A program made the translations under genes and the position numbers. This document shows, piece after piece, positions 32,959 through 42,457 of a stretch of DNA of 64,000 nucleotides (position 1 is the first letter of the stretch; each line of letters opens with the position of its first letter). Under the pieces are notes generated by a model, which saw nothing but the letters and a program-made list of their open reading frames with translations, did not search any database and was not told the origin of the DNA. This DNA comes from Pseudomonas sp. 10-1B (GTDB lineage Bacteria; Pseudomonadota; Gammaproteobacteria; Pseudomonadales; Pseudomonadaceae), in contig NZ_JYKS01000035.1 of NCBI RefSeq assembly GCF_000935045.1, positions 62,001 to 126,000 on the forward strand, given 5' to 3'.

Positions 32959-33929
32959 TGCTCGATCCGGCGCGAAGTTTCGACATCATCGGTGATGTGC
33001 ACGGTTGTGCGCTGACCCTTGAACGCCTGCTCGACACCCTCGGTTACAAGCGTGTGGCCGGCGTGTGGCGCCACCCGCGGCGCCAGGCGCTGTTCCTCGG
33101 CGACATCGTCGATCGCGGACCACGCATCCGCGAGGCACTGCACATCGTCCACGACATGGTCGAGGCCGGCCAGGCGTTCTGCATCATGGGCAACCACGAG
33201 TACAACGCCCTGGGCTGGGTCACCCCGGCGCTGCCTGGCAGTGGCAAGGCCTATGTGCGCGAGCACACGCCACGCCATGCCCGGCTGATCGACGAAACCC
33301 TGACCCAGTTCGCCCACCACCCCGCTGACTGGCACGACTTCGTCAACTGGTTCTACCAACTGCCGTTGTTCGTCGACGCCGGGCGTTTCCGCTTGGTGCA
33401 CGCCTGCTGGGACCCGCGGCTGATCGAGCCGCTGCGCCAGCAGTACCCCGATGGACGCATCGATGAGCACTTCATCCAGGCTTCGGCGGTGAGCGGCAGC
33501 TTCGCCGACACTGTGTGCAACCGCCTGCTGCGCGGCACCGACATGCGCCTGCCGGACGGCCTGACCCTGACCGGCGGCGACGGCCTGACCCGCGCCTTCT
33601 TCCGCACCAAGTTCTGGGAAGAAGACCCGCAAACCTACGGCGACATCGTGTTCCAGCCCGATGCCCTGCCGGCGGAAGTGGCCAGCACCCCGCTCAGCCA
33701 CAGCCAGAAGAACGCCTTGTTGCGCTATGCCGAAGACGAGCCCTTGCTGTTCGTCGGCCACTACTGGCGCAGCGGCCGCCCGGCACCGATCCGCGCAAAC
33801 CTGGCCTGCCTGGACTACAGCGCCGTACTCTACGGCAAGCTGGCCGCCTACCGGCTGGATGACGAAACCCACATCGACCCGCACAAGTTCGTCTGGGTCG
33901 ATGTCGACCGCCCACAGGCCAACCAATGA
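32958..33929 (+). CDS. Metallophosphoesterase (Ser/Thr phosphatase or ApaH-like)
   Basis: A 323-residue phosphoesterase. The metal and phosphate motifs come in order: DIIGDVHGC near the N-terminus, LFLGDIVDRGPRIRE, FCIMGNHEYNALG, RLVHACWDPR, and a late VGHYWRSG histidine. This is the PPP/ApaH pattern. The start ATG shares a base with the nadK stop (TGATG), indicating translational coupling. The next gene, the rhomboid protease, starts four bases before its stop. Substrates could be phosphoproteins or nucleotides; none is indicated. Confidence 0.85.
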   Translation: MLDPARSFDIIGDVHGCALTLERLLDTLGYKRVAGVWRHPRRQALFLGDIVDRGPRIREALHIVHDMVEAGQAFCIMGNHEYNALGWVTPALPGSGKAYVREHTPRHARLIDETLTQFAHHPADWHDFVNWFYQLPLFVDAGRFRLVHACWDPRLIEPLRQQYPDGRIDEHFIQASAVSGSFADTVCNRLLRGTDMRLPDGLTLTGGDGLTRAFFRTKFWEEDPQTYGDIVFQPDALPAEVASTPLSHSQKNALLRYAEDEPLLFVGHYWRSGRPAPIRANLACLDYSAVLYGKLAAYRLDDETHIDPHKFVWVDVDRPQANQ

Positions 33930-34813
33930 ACATTATCGAAGTGATGCGCCTGCCGCTGTCGGTCGACCTCAGCGGCTTCGTCCACCTGTTGCAGCGCCTG
34001 CAGGTGCCGCATCGGGTCAGCGAGGAGGGCGACGCCCAGGTGCTCTGGGCCCCCGACACCCTTGCCGAAGACGTCCGCGAACTCTATCAACGCTTCCCCG
34101 AGGGTAACGCCGACATCCAGGCAACCGATGCCCCCGTAGGAGCGGGTTTACCCGCGAATAGCCCCACACAGCCCTCCCTGACCGAACAAGCCCGCGCCTG
34201 CAAAGTCACCACCCTGACCCTGCTGCTGTGCTTCATCGTCGCCGGCCTCACTGGCCTGGGCGACAACTTCACCACCATCAGCTGGTTCACCTTCCTCGAC
34301 TTCCGCGTCCAGGGCGACTACCTGTACTTCACCCCGCTGGCGCAAAGCCTGGACCAAGGCCAGTGGTGGCGCCTGGTATCGCCCATGCTGCTGCACTTCG
34401 GCGTACTGCACCTGGCCATGAACAGCCTGTGGTACTGGGAGCTGGGCAAACGCATCGAACTGCGCCAGGGCCCGTGGCGGCTGCTGGGCCTGACCCTGCT
34501 GTTCAGCCTGGTGTCCAACCTGGCCCAGCACTACAGCAGCGGGCCGAGCCTGTTCGGTGGCCTGTCTGGCGTGCTGTATGGCCTGCTCGGGCACATCTGG
34601 CTGTACCAGTGGCTGGCCCCCAACCCTTTCTTCAACCTGCCCAAGGGCGTGCTGGTGATGATGCTGATCTGGCTGGTGGTGTGCCTGACCGGCGTGGTCG
34701 GCACCCTGGGCCTCGGCCAGATCGCCAACGCCGCCCACGTCGGCGGGCTGCTCATCGGATGCCTGACCGGGCTCTTGGGTGGGGCGCTGGCCCGGCGTAA
34801 ACTGTCGGCTTGA
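33926..34813 (+). CDS. Rhomboid intramembrane serine protease (GlpG-like)
   Basis: A 295-residue rhomboid protease. A cytoplasmic N-terminal domain (about 1-70) precedes six membrane helices. The motifs are HFGVLHLAMNSLWYWELGKR, catalytic serine in GGLSGVLYGLLGH, and catalytic histidine in IANAAHVGGLLIG. The linker at about residues 70-80 reads PVGAGLPANSP and is encoded by a REP palindrome at 34133-34166, an in-frame insertion. The start overlaps the phosphatase stop by four bases. It should cleave membrane proteins within the bilayer; substrates are unknown. Confidence 0.9.
   Translation: MNIIEVMRLPLSVDLSGFVHLLQRLQVPHRVSEEGDAQVLWAPDTLAEDVRELYQRFPEGNADIQATDAPVGAGLPANSPTQPSLTEQARACKVTTLTLLLCFIVAGLTGLGDNFTTISWFTFLDFRVQGDYLYFTPLAQSLDQGQWWRLVSPMLLHFGVLHLAMNSLWYWELGKRIELRQGPWRLLGLTLLFSLVSNLAQHYSSGPSLFGGLSGVLYGLLGHIWLYQWLAPNPFFNLPKGVLVMMLIWLVVCLTGVVGTLGLGQIANAAHVGGLLIGCLTGLLGGALARRKLSA
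34133..34166. repeat. REP element inside the rhomboid coding sequence
   Basis: CCGTAGGAGCGGGTTTACCC followed by GCGAATAGCCCC matches the genomic REP core seen elsewhere (for example at 38654-38685). It is read in frame without stop as VGAGLPANSP, in the soluble linker ahead of the first rhomboid helix. Confidence 0.85.
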
Positions 34814-34826
34814 ATCAGGAGACACT

Positions 34827-35087
34827 ATGTCCACTTTCGCGCAAATGATCGAAAACATCACACCCGAAATCTACGAAAGCCTGAAAACGGCGGTGGAAAT
34901 CGGCAAATGGTCCGATGGCCGCAAGCTCACCGCCGAGCAGAAAGAGCTGTCGCTGCAAGCGGTGATCGCCTGGGAAATGAAAAACCTGCCCGAAGACCAG
35001 CGCACCGGCTACATGGGCCCGCAGGAATGCGCCTCGAAGTCCGCGCCGATCGCCAACATTCTGTTCAAGTCGGACTCGGTACATTGA
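34827..35087 (+). CDS. DUF1315 (YeaC-like) protein
   Basis: An 86-residue soluble protein starting MSTFAQMIENITPEIYESL. It contains KTAVEIGKWSDGRKLTAEQK and YMGPQECASKSAP, which I recognise as DUF1315. CAGGAGACACT is a good ribosome binding site for the ATG at 34827. It lies between the rhomboid gene and the DUF2797 gene, with its stop overlapping the TTG start of the latter, so it is part of the same operon. The function is unknown. Confidence 0.8.
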   Translation: MSTFAQMIENITPEIYESLKTAVEIGKWSDGRKLTAEQKELSLQAVIAWEMKNLPEDQRTGYMGPQECASKSAPIANILFKSDSVH

Positions 35088-35914
35088 TCGAACTCGCTCG
35101 TGGCTCGTTGAGCAAGATGGCGGTCAGCCTGGCTGCACCGGTGGTGCAGTACAGTTTCCGCCTGGATGACTCGCAGGTGCCGGTCAACCCGCTGATCGGC
35201 CAGCGCCTGCGCCTGGAATACCTCGGCGCCATTCACTGCAGCCATTGCGGCAAGCGCACCAAGACCAGCTTCAGCCAGGGTTACTGCTACCCGTGCATGA
35301 CCAAGCTGGCGCAGTGCGACGTGTGCATCATGGCCCCGGAAAAATGCCACTACGACGCCGGTACCTGCCGTGAGCCGTCGTGGGGCGAACAGTTCTGCAT
35401 GACCGACCACGTGGTCTACCTGGCCAATTCGTCGGGGATCAAGGTTGGTATCACCCGCACCACCCAGCTGCCTACCCGCTGGCTCGACCAGGGCGCCAGT
35501 CAGGCCCTGCCGATCATGCGCGTGGCCACCCGCCAGCAGTCGGGCCTGGTCGAAGACGTGCTGCGCAGCCAGGTGCCAGACCGTACCAACTGGCGCACGC
35601 TGCTCAAGGGCGATGCCGAGGCGCTCGACCTGGTCGCCATTCGCGAACAAATCTTCGACGCCTGCGCCGACGGCCTGCGCGAACTGCAGGCACGCTTCGG
35701 CCTGCAGGCGATCCAGCCGCTGCCCGACGCCGAAGTGGTGCAGATGAAATACCCGGTCGAGGCCTACCCGAAAAAGATCGTCAGCTTCAACCTCGACAAG
35801 GATCCGGTGGTGGAAGGCACGCTGCTGGGCATCAAGGGCCAGTACCTGATCTTCGACACCGGTGTGATCAATATTCGCAAGTACACGGCCTACCAGTTGG
35901 CCGTGCTCCAGTAA
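35084..35914 (+). CDS. DUF2797 protein with cysteine-rich zinc-binding N-terminus
   Basis: A 276-residue protein of the DUF2797 family. Cysteines are clustered in IHCSHCGKRTKTSF, GYCYPCMTKLAQCDVC and MAPEKCHYDAGTC, most likely binding two zinc ions. A later part (VVYLANSSGIKVGITRTTQLPTRW) resembles a GIY-YIG-like core. The start chosen is TTG at 35084, in a TTGA overlap with the previous stop; the first ATG in frame is at 35117. The length with TTG and the coupling support that start. pepN begins 13 bases after its stop. The function is unknown. Confidence 0.72.
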   Translation: MIELARGSLSKMAVSLAAPVVQYSFRLDDSQVPVNPLIGQRLRLEYLGAIHCSHCGKRTKTSFSQGYCYPCMTKLAQCDVCIMAPEKCHYDAGTCREPSWGEQFCMTDHVVYLANSSGIKVGITRTTQLPTRWLDQGASQALPIMRVATRQQSGLVEDVLRSQVPDRTNWRTLLKGDAEALDLVAIREQIFDACADGLRELQARFGLQAIQPLPDAEVVQMKYPVEAYPKKIVSFNLDKDPVVEGTLLGIKGQYLIFDTGVINIRKYTAYQLAVLQ

Positions 35915-35927
35915 AAAGGACCTGCAC

Positions 35928-38585
35928 ATGCGTACCGAACAACCGCAAGTGATCTACCTCAAGGATTACCAGGCGCCCGAGTACCTGATCGACGAGACGC
36001 ACCTGACCTTCGAGCTGTTCGAGGACCACACCCTGGTTCACGCGCAACTGGTCATGCGCCGCAACCCGGCACGCGGTGCCGGCCTGCCGCCACTGGAACT
36101 CGATGGCCAACAGCTGGAACTGCTGCGCGCTTCGCTGGATGACCAGGAGCTGCAGCCCGGCGACTACCAGCTCGACGCCGACAGCCTGACCGTGCAGCCC
36201 AAGGCCGAGCGCTTCACCCTCGACACCAGCGTGAAGATCCACCCCGAGAGCAACACCGCGCTGGAAGGCCTGTACAAGTCGGGCAAGATGTTCTGCACCC
36301 AGTGCGAGGCCGAAGGCTTCCGCAAGATCACCTACTACCTCGACCGCCCGGACGTGATGAGCACCTTCACCACCACGGTGATCGCCGAGCAGCATCGCTA
36401 TCCGGTATTGCTGTCCAACGGCAACCCGATCGGCAGCGGGCCGGCGGAAGACGGCCGCCACTGGGCGACCTGGGAAGACCCGTTCATGAAGCCGGCCTAC
36501 CTGTTCGCGCTGGTGGCCGGTGACCTGTGGTGTGTCGAAGACACCTTTACCCGCCAGTCTGGCCGCGACGTGACCCTGCGCATCTACGTTGAGCCCGAGA
36601 ACATCGACAAGTGCGACCACGCCATGGTCAGCCTGAAGAAGTCCATGCGCTGGGACGAAGAAGTCTATGGCCGCGAGTACGACCTGGACATCTTCATGAT
36701 CGTTGCGGTCAACGACTTCAACATGGGCGCCATGGAAAACAAGGGCCTGAACATCTTCAACTCCAGCTGTGTGCTGGCCCGCGCCGAAACCGCCACCGAT
36801 GCCGCACACCAGCGCGTCGAAGGGGTGGTCGCCCACGAGTACTTCCACAACTGGTCGGGTAACCGCGTCACCTGCCGTGACTGGTTCCAGCTGTCGCTCA
36901 AGGAAGGCTTCACGGTGTTCCGCGATGCCGAGTTCAGCGCCGACATGAACTCGCGCACGGTCAAGCGCATCGAAGACGTCGCCTACCTGCGTACCCACCA
37001 GTTCGCCGAAGACGCCGGCCCCATGGCCCACCCGGTGCGCCCGGACAGCTTCATCGAAATCTCCAACTTCTACACCCTGACCGTGTACGAGAAAGGGGCC
37101 GAAGTGGTGCGCATGGTCCGTACCTTGCTGGGCGCCGAGGGCTTCCGCAAGGGCAGCGACCTGTACTTCGAGCGCCATGATGGCCAGGCGGTGACCACCG
37201 ACGACTTCATCAAGGCCATGGAAGACGCCAATGGCGTGGACTTCACCCAGTTCAAGCGCTGGTACAACCAGGCCGGCACCCCGCGCCTGGAAGTCAGCGA
37301 GGCGTATGATGCCGCCGCGCAGACCTATAGCCTGACCTTCCGCCAAAGCTGCCCGCAAACTCCGGACAAGGCCGACAAGCTGCCGTTCGTGATCCCGGTG
37401 GAACTGGGCCTGCTGGATGCCGCAGGCAACGACCTGCCGCTGCAACTGGCCGGTGAAGCTGCCCCTGGAGGCGCCAGCCGCGTGCTGTCGGTGACCGAAG
37501 CCGAGCAGACCTTTACCTTCCTGGGCATTCAGGGCAAGCCGCTGCCGTCGCTGCTGCGTGGTTTCAGCGCCCCGGTCAAGCTCAGCTTCCCGTATGATCG
37601 CGACCAGCTGATGTTCCTGATGCAGCACGACAGCGATGGCTTCAACCGCTGGGAAGCGGGGCAGCAGCTGTCAGTGCAGGTATTGCAGGAACTGATCGGC
37701 CAGCATCAGCGCGGTGAAGCGCTGCAGCTTGACCAGCGCCTGATCACTGCCCTGGGCACTGTGCTGGGCAACGAGTCGCTGGACCCGGCCATGGTTGCCG
37801 AAATGCTTTCGCTGCCAGGTGAGGCCTACCTCACCGAGATCAGCCAGGTGGCCGACGTGGATGCCATCCACGCTGCCCGCGAGTTCGCCCGCCAGCAGAT
37901 CGCCGAGCAGCTGTTCGACGCCCTGTGGGCGCGCTACCAGGCCAACCGCGAGGTGTCGCGCAGCACCGCCTATGTGGCCTCCGCCGAGCACTTCGCCCGT
38001 CGCAGCCTGCAGAACATCGCTCTGTCGTACCTGATGCAGAGCGGTAAGCCGCAGGTGCTGGAGGCGACCCTGGAGCAGTTCGAGCAGTGCGACAACATGA
38101 CCGAGCGCCTGACCGCGCTGGCGGTGCTGGTCAACTCGCCGTTCGAAGCCGAACGGGCCAAGTCCCTGGAAGCCTTTGCCGAGCACTTCAAGGACAACCC
38201 GCTGGTCATGGACCAGTGGTTCAGCGTGCAGGCGGCCAGCACGCTGCCGGGCGGGCTGGCGCGGGTCAAGGCGCTGATGCAGCACCCGGCGTTCACCCTG
38301 AAGAACCCGAACAAGGTGCGCGCACTGATCGGTGCCTTTGCCGGGCAGAACCTGGTCAACTTCCATGCGGCGGATGGCTCGGGGTATCGCTTCCTGGCTG
38401 ACCTGGTGATCGAGCTGAATGCGCTGAACCCGCAGATTGCCTCGCGTCAACTGGCGCCGCTGACCCGCTGGCGCAAGTATGACGCTGCGCGTCAGGGCCT
38501 GATGAAGGGCGAGCTGGAGCGGATTCTGGCTTCGGGTGAGCTGTCCAGTGATGTGTATGAGGTGGTGAGCAAGAGTTTGGCTTGA
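35928..38585 (+). CDS. pepN: Aminopeptidase N (M1 family)
   Basis: An 885-residue zinc aminopeptidase. The substrate-binding GAMEN motif (NMGAMENKGLNIFN) and the zinc site HEYFHNWSGNRVTCRD (HEXXH, with the third ligand in LKEGFTVFRD) are intact. The C-terminal helical domain is complete and the length is standard for bacterial PepN. It removes N-terminal residues from peptides in the cytoplasm. AAAAGGA precedes the ATG. It is the last gene of the nadK-pepN run and is followed by a REP pair. Confidence 0.96.
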   Translation: MRTEQPQVIYLKDYQAPEYLIDETHLTFELFEDHTLVHAQLVMRRNPARGAGLPPLELDGQQLELLRASLDDQELQPGDYQLDADSLTVQPKAERFTLDTSVKIHPESNTALEGLYKSGKMFCTQCEAEGFRKITYYLDRPDVMSTFTTTVIAEQHRYPVLLSNGNPIGSGPAEDGRHWATWEDPFMKPAYLFALVAGDLWCVEDTFTRQSGRDVTLRIYVEPENIDKCDHAMVSLKKSMRWDEEVYGREYDLDIFMIVAVNDFNMGAMENKGLNIFNSSCVLARAETATDAAHQRVEGVVAHEYFHNWSGNRVTCRDWFQLSLKEGFTVFRDAEFSADMNSRTVKRIEDVAYLRTHQFAEDAGPMAHPVRPDSFIEISNFYTLTVYEKGAEVVRMVRTLLGAEGFRKGSDLYFERHDGQAVTTDDFIKAMEDANGVDFTQFKRWYNQAGTPRLEVSEAYDAAAQTYSLTFRQSCPQTPDKADKLPFVIPVELGLLDAAGNDLPLQLAGEAAPGGASRVLSVTEAEQTFTFLGIQGKPLPSLLRGFSAPVKLSFPYDRDQLMFLMQHDSDGFNRWEAGQQLSVQVLQELIGQHQRGEALQLDQRLITALGTVLGNESLDPAMVAEMLSLPGEAYLTEISQVADVDAIHAAREFARQQIAEQLFDALWARYQANREVSRSTAYVASAEHFARRSLQNIALSYLMQSGKPQVLEATLEQFEQCDNMTERLTALAVLVNSPFEAERAKSLEAFAEHFKDNPLVMDQWFSVQAASTLPGGLARVKALMQHPAFTLKNPNKVRALIGAFAGQNLVNFHAADGSGYRFLADLVIELNALNPQIASRQLAPLTRWRKYDAARQGLMKGELERILASGELSSDVYEVVSKSLA

Positions 38586-38591
38586 GGGCCA

Positions 38592-38697
38592 AGGGGGCTG
38601 CTTTGCAGCCCTTCGCGGGTAAACCCGCTCCTACTGGGGATCGCGTCAATCTTGTAGGAGCGGGTTTACCCGCGAAGGGCCGCACAGCGGCCCCGGC
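38592..38697. repeat. REP pair (BIME) downstream of pepN
   Basis: GGGGGCTGCTTTGCAGCCCT then CGCGGGTAAACCCGCTCCTA, and the inverted copy TAGGAGCGGGTTTACCCGCG ending in CGCACAGCGGCCCC. The TAAACCCGCTCCTAC variant equals that in the rhomboid gene. Confidence 0.85.
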
Positions 38698-38855
38698 TTT
38701 CCCAAGCCGACAACAAAACATAACACCCCACCCGTTGTACTCCCGCAAACATCCCCGCTACGATCCCCTCAAGCTATTGCAGGCCTCTAGAGCGGGCTTT
38801 TCGCAGTACCTGCAATGCATTGAACCCACCAAGAACAACAATCAGGGGGACAGTC

Positions 38856-39896
38856 ATGAGGGAACAGCTGATGGCGCCGGCCAGGCGTGGCGCCTGGCCA
38901 CTGGCGGCCAGTGCAGTGCTGGCGCTGGCATTGGGGGTATGGGCCGATAGTGCCCAGGCCGCTGCGGCGGACGAATACTCCACCGAATCGGCCAAGGCCA
39001 GCCAGAGCCTGCTGATCGATGCCACCCATGCCGGCAAGCGCCTGGTGGTGGTGGGCGATCGCGGCCACATCCTCTTCTCCGACGACCAGGGCAACACCTG
39101 GACCCAGGCCCGGGTGCCCACCCGGCAACTGCTCACCGCGGTGTTCTTCCTCGACGACAAGCGCGGTTGGGCGGTCGGCCATGATGCGCAGATCCTCGCC
39201 AGCAGCGACGGTGGCGCCACCTGGACCAAGCAGTTCGAAGACCTTTCCCGTGAAGCGCCTTTGCTCGATGTGGCGTTCCTCGACGCTCAGCACGGCTTTG
39301 CCGTGGGTGCCTACGGTGCCTTGCTGGAAACCAGCGACGGCGGCCAGCACTGGCAGGATGTCGCCGAGCGGCTGGACAACCCCGACCAACTGCACCTGAA
39401 CGGCATTGCCCAGGTGCGCGATGCCGGGCTGTTCATCGTCGGCGAGCAGGGCGGTATGTTCCGCTCCGCCGACAACGGCCAGACCTGGTCTACGGTCCAG
39501 GGGCCCTACGAGGGCTCGCTGTTCGGCGTGATCGCCACTGGCCAGCCACACACCCTGCTGGCCTACGGCCTGCGCGGTAACCTGTTCCGCTCTACCGACT
39601 TCGGTGACAGCTGGCAGCCGATCGAACTCAAGGCGGCGCGCGGTACCCTCGAATTCGGCCTGGCAAGCGCTACGCTTCTCGATGATGGCACCCTGGTGCT
39701 GGTCGGCAATGGCGGCAGCGTGCTGCGCAGCGCCGATGGCGGCCAGACCTTCAGCGTGTACAACCGTGCCGATCGTATCGCCCTGGCCGGTGTCAGTGGC
39801 CTGGTCAACGGTGGCCTGCTGCTGGTAGGGCAGGGCGGTGTGCACCTGGCCAGCGCCGAAGGTGCCGAACAGGCAGCCAAGGAGCCACGTCCATGA
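38856..39896 (+). CDS. YCF48-like (photosystem II stability factor-like) beta-propeller, exported
   Basis: A 346-residue protein with a Sec signal peptide ending near SAQAAAA. The mature part is a BNR/YCF48-type propeller with repeated Asp-box strings: ILFSDDQGNTWTQ, ILASSDGGATWTK, LLETSDGGQHWQD, MFRSADNGQTWST, LFRSTDFGDSWQP and VLRSADGGQTFSV, six repeats in all. CAGGGGGACAG precedes the ATG at 38856. The stop overlaps the start of the RND/MMPL gene, and such pairs are common in Pseudomonas, often beside DUF1302/DUF1329 genes, which are not seen next to this copy. A periplasmic partner of the transporter is likely. Confidence 0.85.
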   Translation: MREQLMAPARRGAWPLAASAVLALALGVWADSAQAAAADEYSTESAKASQSLLIDATHAGKRLVVVGDRGHILFSDDQGNTWTQARVPTRQLLTAVFFLDDKRGWAVGHDAQILASSDGGATWTKQFEDLSREAPLLDVAFLDAQHGFAVGAYGALLETSDGGQHWQDVAERLDNPDQLHLNGIAQVRDAGLFIVGEQGGMFRSADNGQTWSTVQGPYEGSLFGVIATGQPHTLLAYGLRGNLFRSTDFGDSWQPIELKAARGTLEFGLASATLLDDGTLVLVGNGGSVLRSADGGQTFSVYNRADRIALAGVSGLVNGGLLLVGQGGVHLASAEGAEQAAKEPRP

Positions 39897-42292
39897 CCAG
39901 CAGGGAGAGCATCACCATGCACCCGCATCACCAGGACAAGGCCACGCTGCTCGAGCGCCTGATCTTCAACAACCGCCCCGTGGTCATCGCCCTGTGCGTG
40001 CTGGTCAGCATTTTCCTGTTCTGGCAGGCCACGCAGATCCGCCCCTCCACCAGCTTCGAGAAGATGATCCCGCTGGAGCACCCGTTCATCGAACAGATGA
40101 TGGAGCACCGCAACGACCTGGCCAACCTCGGCAACACCGTGCGTATCTCGGTGGAGGCGGTCAACGGCGACATCTTCGACAAGGACTACATGGAGACCCT
40201 GCGCCAGATCCATGACGAGGTGTTCTACATCCCCGGTGTCGACCGTGCCGGGTTGAAGTCGCTGTGGAGCCCCAGCGTGCGCTGGAGCGAGGTCACCGAA
40301 GAGGGCTTTTCCGGTGGCGAGGTGATCCCCAACACCTACAACGGCTCGCAGGACAGCCTCGACACCTTGCGCGATAACGTGCTCAAGTCGGGCCAGGTCG
40401 GGCGCCTGGTGGGCAACAACTTCAAGTCCAGCATCGTCGACGTGCCGCTGTTGGAGAGCTATCCCGACCCGCAGGACCCGGGCAAGCAGGTGAAGCTCGA
40501 CTACCAGCAATTCTCCCACCTGCTGGAAGAGAAGATCCGCGACAAGTTCCAGGCGCAGAACCCCAATGTGAAGATCCACATCGTCGGCTTCGCCAAGAAG
40601 GTCGGCGACCTGATCGACGGCCTGGTGATGGTGGCGATGTTCTTCGGCGTAGCCCTGGCGATCACCTGGGTGCTGTTGTACTGGTTCACCTGGTGCATCC
40701 GCAGCACCATCGCCGTGCTCATCACCACCCTGGTGGCGGTGATCTGGCAGTTGGGGCTGATGCATGCGGTGGGCTTTGGCCTGGACCCATACTCGATGCT
40801 GGTGCCATTCCTGATCTTCGCCATCGGTATCTCCCACGGGGTGCAGAAGATCAACGGCATCGCCCTGCAGTCCAGTGGCGCCGACAACGCCCTCACCGCT
40901 GCCCGGCGCACCTTCCGCCAGCTGTTCCTGCCGGGGATGATCGCCATCCTGGCCGACGCGGTGGGCTTCATCACCTTGCTGATCATCGACATCGGGGTGA
41001 TCCGTGAACTGGCCATTGGCGCCTCCATCGGTGTGGCGGTGATCGTCTTCACCAACCTGATCCTGCTGCCGGTGGCCATTTCCTACGTCGGCATCAGCAA
41101 GAAGGCCATCGAGCGCAGCAAGAAGGACGCTACTCGCGAGCACCCGTTCTGGCGCCTGCTGTCGAACTTCGCCAGCGCCAAGGTCGCGCCGGTGTCCGTG
41201 GCCCTGGCGCTGGTCGCCTTCGCCGGTGGCCTGTGGTACAGCCAGAACCTGAAGATCGGCGACCTCGACCAGGGCGCGCCGGAACTGCGCCCCGACTCGC
41301 GCTACAACCAGGACAACAACTTCATCATCAGCAACTACTCGACCAGTTCCGACGTGCTGGTGATCATGGTCAAGACCCCGTCGGAGAGTTGCTCGATCCA
41401 CTCGACCATGGCGCCGATCGACGAGCTGATGTGGACCATGGAAAACACCCCGGGCGTGCAGTCGGCGATTTCCCTGGTGACCGTGTCCAAGCAGGTGATC
41501 AAGGGCATGAACGAGGGCAGCCTGAAATGGGAGACCCTGTCGCGCAACCCGGACATCCTCAACAACTCCATCGCCCGTGCCGATGGCCTGTACAACGCCG
41601 ACTGCTCGCTGGCACCGGTGCTGGTGTTCCTCAACGACCACAAGGCCGAGACCCTGGAGCGGGTCACCGCCGCGGCCAAGGCGTTTGCCGACAGCCACAA
41701 CAAGGAAGGCCTGCAGTTCCTGCTGGCGGCCGGCAACGCGGGGATCGAGGCGGCGACCAACGAAGTGATCAAGTCGGCCGAGCTGACCATCCTGATTCTG
41801 GTGTACATCTGCGTGGCGGTGATGTGCCTGATCACCTTCCGCTCGTTCGCCGCCACCCTGTGCATCGTCCTGCCGCTGGTGCTGACCTCGGTGCTGGGTA
41901 ACGCGCTGATGGCCTACATGGGCATCGGGGTCAAGGTGGCGACCTTGCCGGTGGTGGCGCTGGGCGTGGGCATTGGCGTGGACTATGGCATCTACATCTA
42001 CAGCCGCCTGGAAAGCTTCCTGCGCGCCGGCTTGCCATTGCAGGAGGCCTATTACGAGACCCTGCGCTCGACCGGCAAGGCGGTGCTGTTCACCGGCTTG
42101 TGCCTGGCCATCGGCGTGTGCACCTGGATCTTCTCGGCGATCAAGTTCCAGGCCGACATGGGGTTGATGCTGACCTTCATGCTGTTGTGGAACATGTTCG
42201 GGGCGCTGTGGCTGCTGCCGGCGCTGGCGCGGTTCCTGATCAAGCCGGAGAAGATGGTGGGCAAGGAGGGTGGGTCGATTTTCGCCCATTGA
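39893..42292 (+). CDS. RND/MMPL superfamily transporter
   Basis: A 799-residue membrane protein with two symmetrical halves, each with one helix, a large periplasmic loop and five helices. The first half has FNNRPVVIALCVLVSIFLF, then AKKVGDLIDGLVMVAMFFG and IFAIGISHGVQKINGIA. The second has AELTILILVYICVAVMC and VVALGVGIGVDYGIYIYSR. The acidic residues in the last motif (VGIGVDYG) are those used for proton coupling in MMPL proteins. The ATG at 39893 overlaps the previous stop; an ATG at 39917 is also possible. It is probably a lipid or hydrophobic compound transporter working with the YCF48-like protein. Confidence 0.87.
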   Translation: MTSRESITMHPHHQDKATLLERLIFNNRPVVIALCVLVSIFLFWQATQIRPSTSFEKMIPLEHPFIEQMMEHRNDLANLGNTVRISVEAVNGDIFDKDYMETLRQIHDEVFYIPGVDRAGLKSLWSPSVRWSEVTEEGFSGGEVIPNTYNGSQDSLDTLRDNVLKSGQVGRLVGNNFKSSIVDVPLLESYPDPQDPGKQVKLDYQQFSHLLEEKIRDKFQAQNPNVKIHIVGFAKKVGDLIDGLVMVAMFFGVALAITWVLLYWFTWCIRSTIAVLITTLVAVIWQLGLMHAVGFGLDPYSMLVPFLIFAIGISHGVQKINGIALQSSGADNALTAARRTFRQLFLPGMIAILADAVGFITLLIIDIGVIRELAIGASIGVAVIVFTNLILLPVAISYVGISKKAIERSKKDATREHPFWRLLSNFASAKVAPVSVALALVAFAGGLWYSQNLKIGDLDQGAPELRPDSRYNQDNNFIISNYSTSSDVLVIMVKTPSESCSIHSTMAPIDELMWTMENTPGVQSAISLVTVSKQVIKGMNEGSLKWETLSRNPDILNNSIARADGLYNADCSLAPVLVFLNDHKAETLERVTAAAKAFADSHNKEGLQFLLAAGNAGIEAATNEVIKSAELTILILVYICVAVMCLITFRSFAATLCIVLPLVLTSVLGNALMAYMGIGVKVATLPVVALGVGIGVDYGIYIYSRLESFLRAGLPLQEAYYETLRSTGKAVLFTGLCLAIGVCTWIFSAIKFQADMGLMLTFMLLWNMFGALWLLPALARFLIKPEKMVGKEGGSIFAH

Positions 42293-42298
42293 ATGGCA

Positions 42299-42421
42299 GG
42301 GGGCCGCTTTGCGGCCTAATCGCCGGCAAGCCAGCTCCCACAGGGACCGCATCGACCTCATGGCCTGTGCAATCCCTGTGGGAGCTGGCTTGCCGGCGAT
42401 TGGGCTGCAAAGCAGCCCCAG
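42299..42421. repeat. REP pair, ccGGCaagcc-type
   Basis: GGGGGCCGCTTTGCGGCC then ATCGCCGGCAAGCCAGCTCC, and its inverted partner with GAGCTGGCTTGCCGGCGATT ending GGGCTGCAAAGCAGCCCC. It has the outer palindrome of the long BIME but the core of the second REP class. Confidence 0.85.
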
Positions 42422-42457
42422 GGTTATAATGCCGCAACATCCCTTACAGGTATCCCC

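Noticed and set aside
35868..37628. 586-residue minus-strand frame opposite pepN
   Set aside because: Shadow; pepN has GAMEN and HEXXH on the plus strand.
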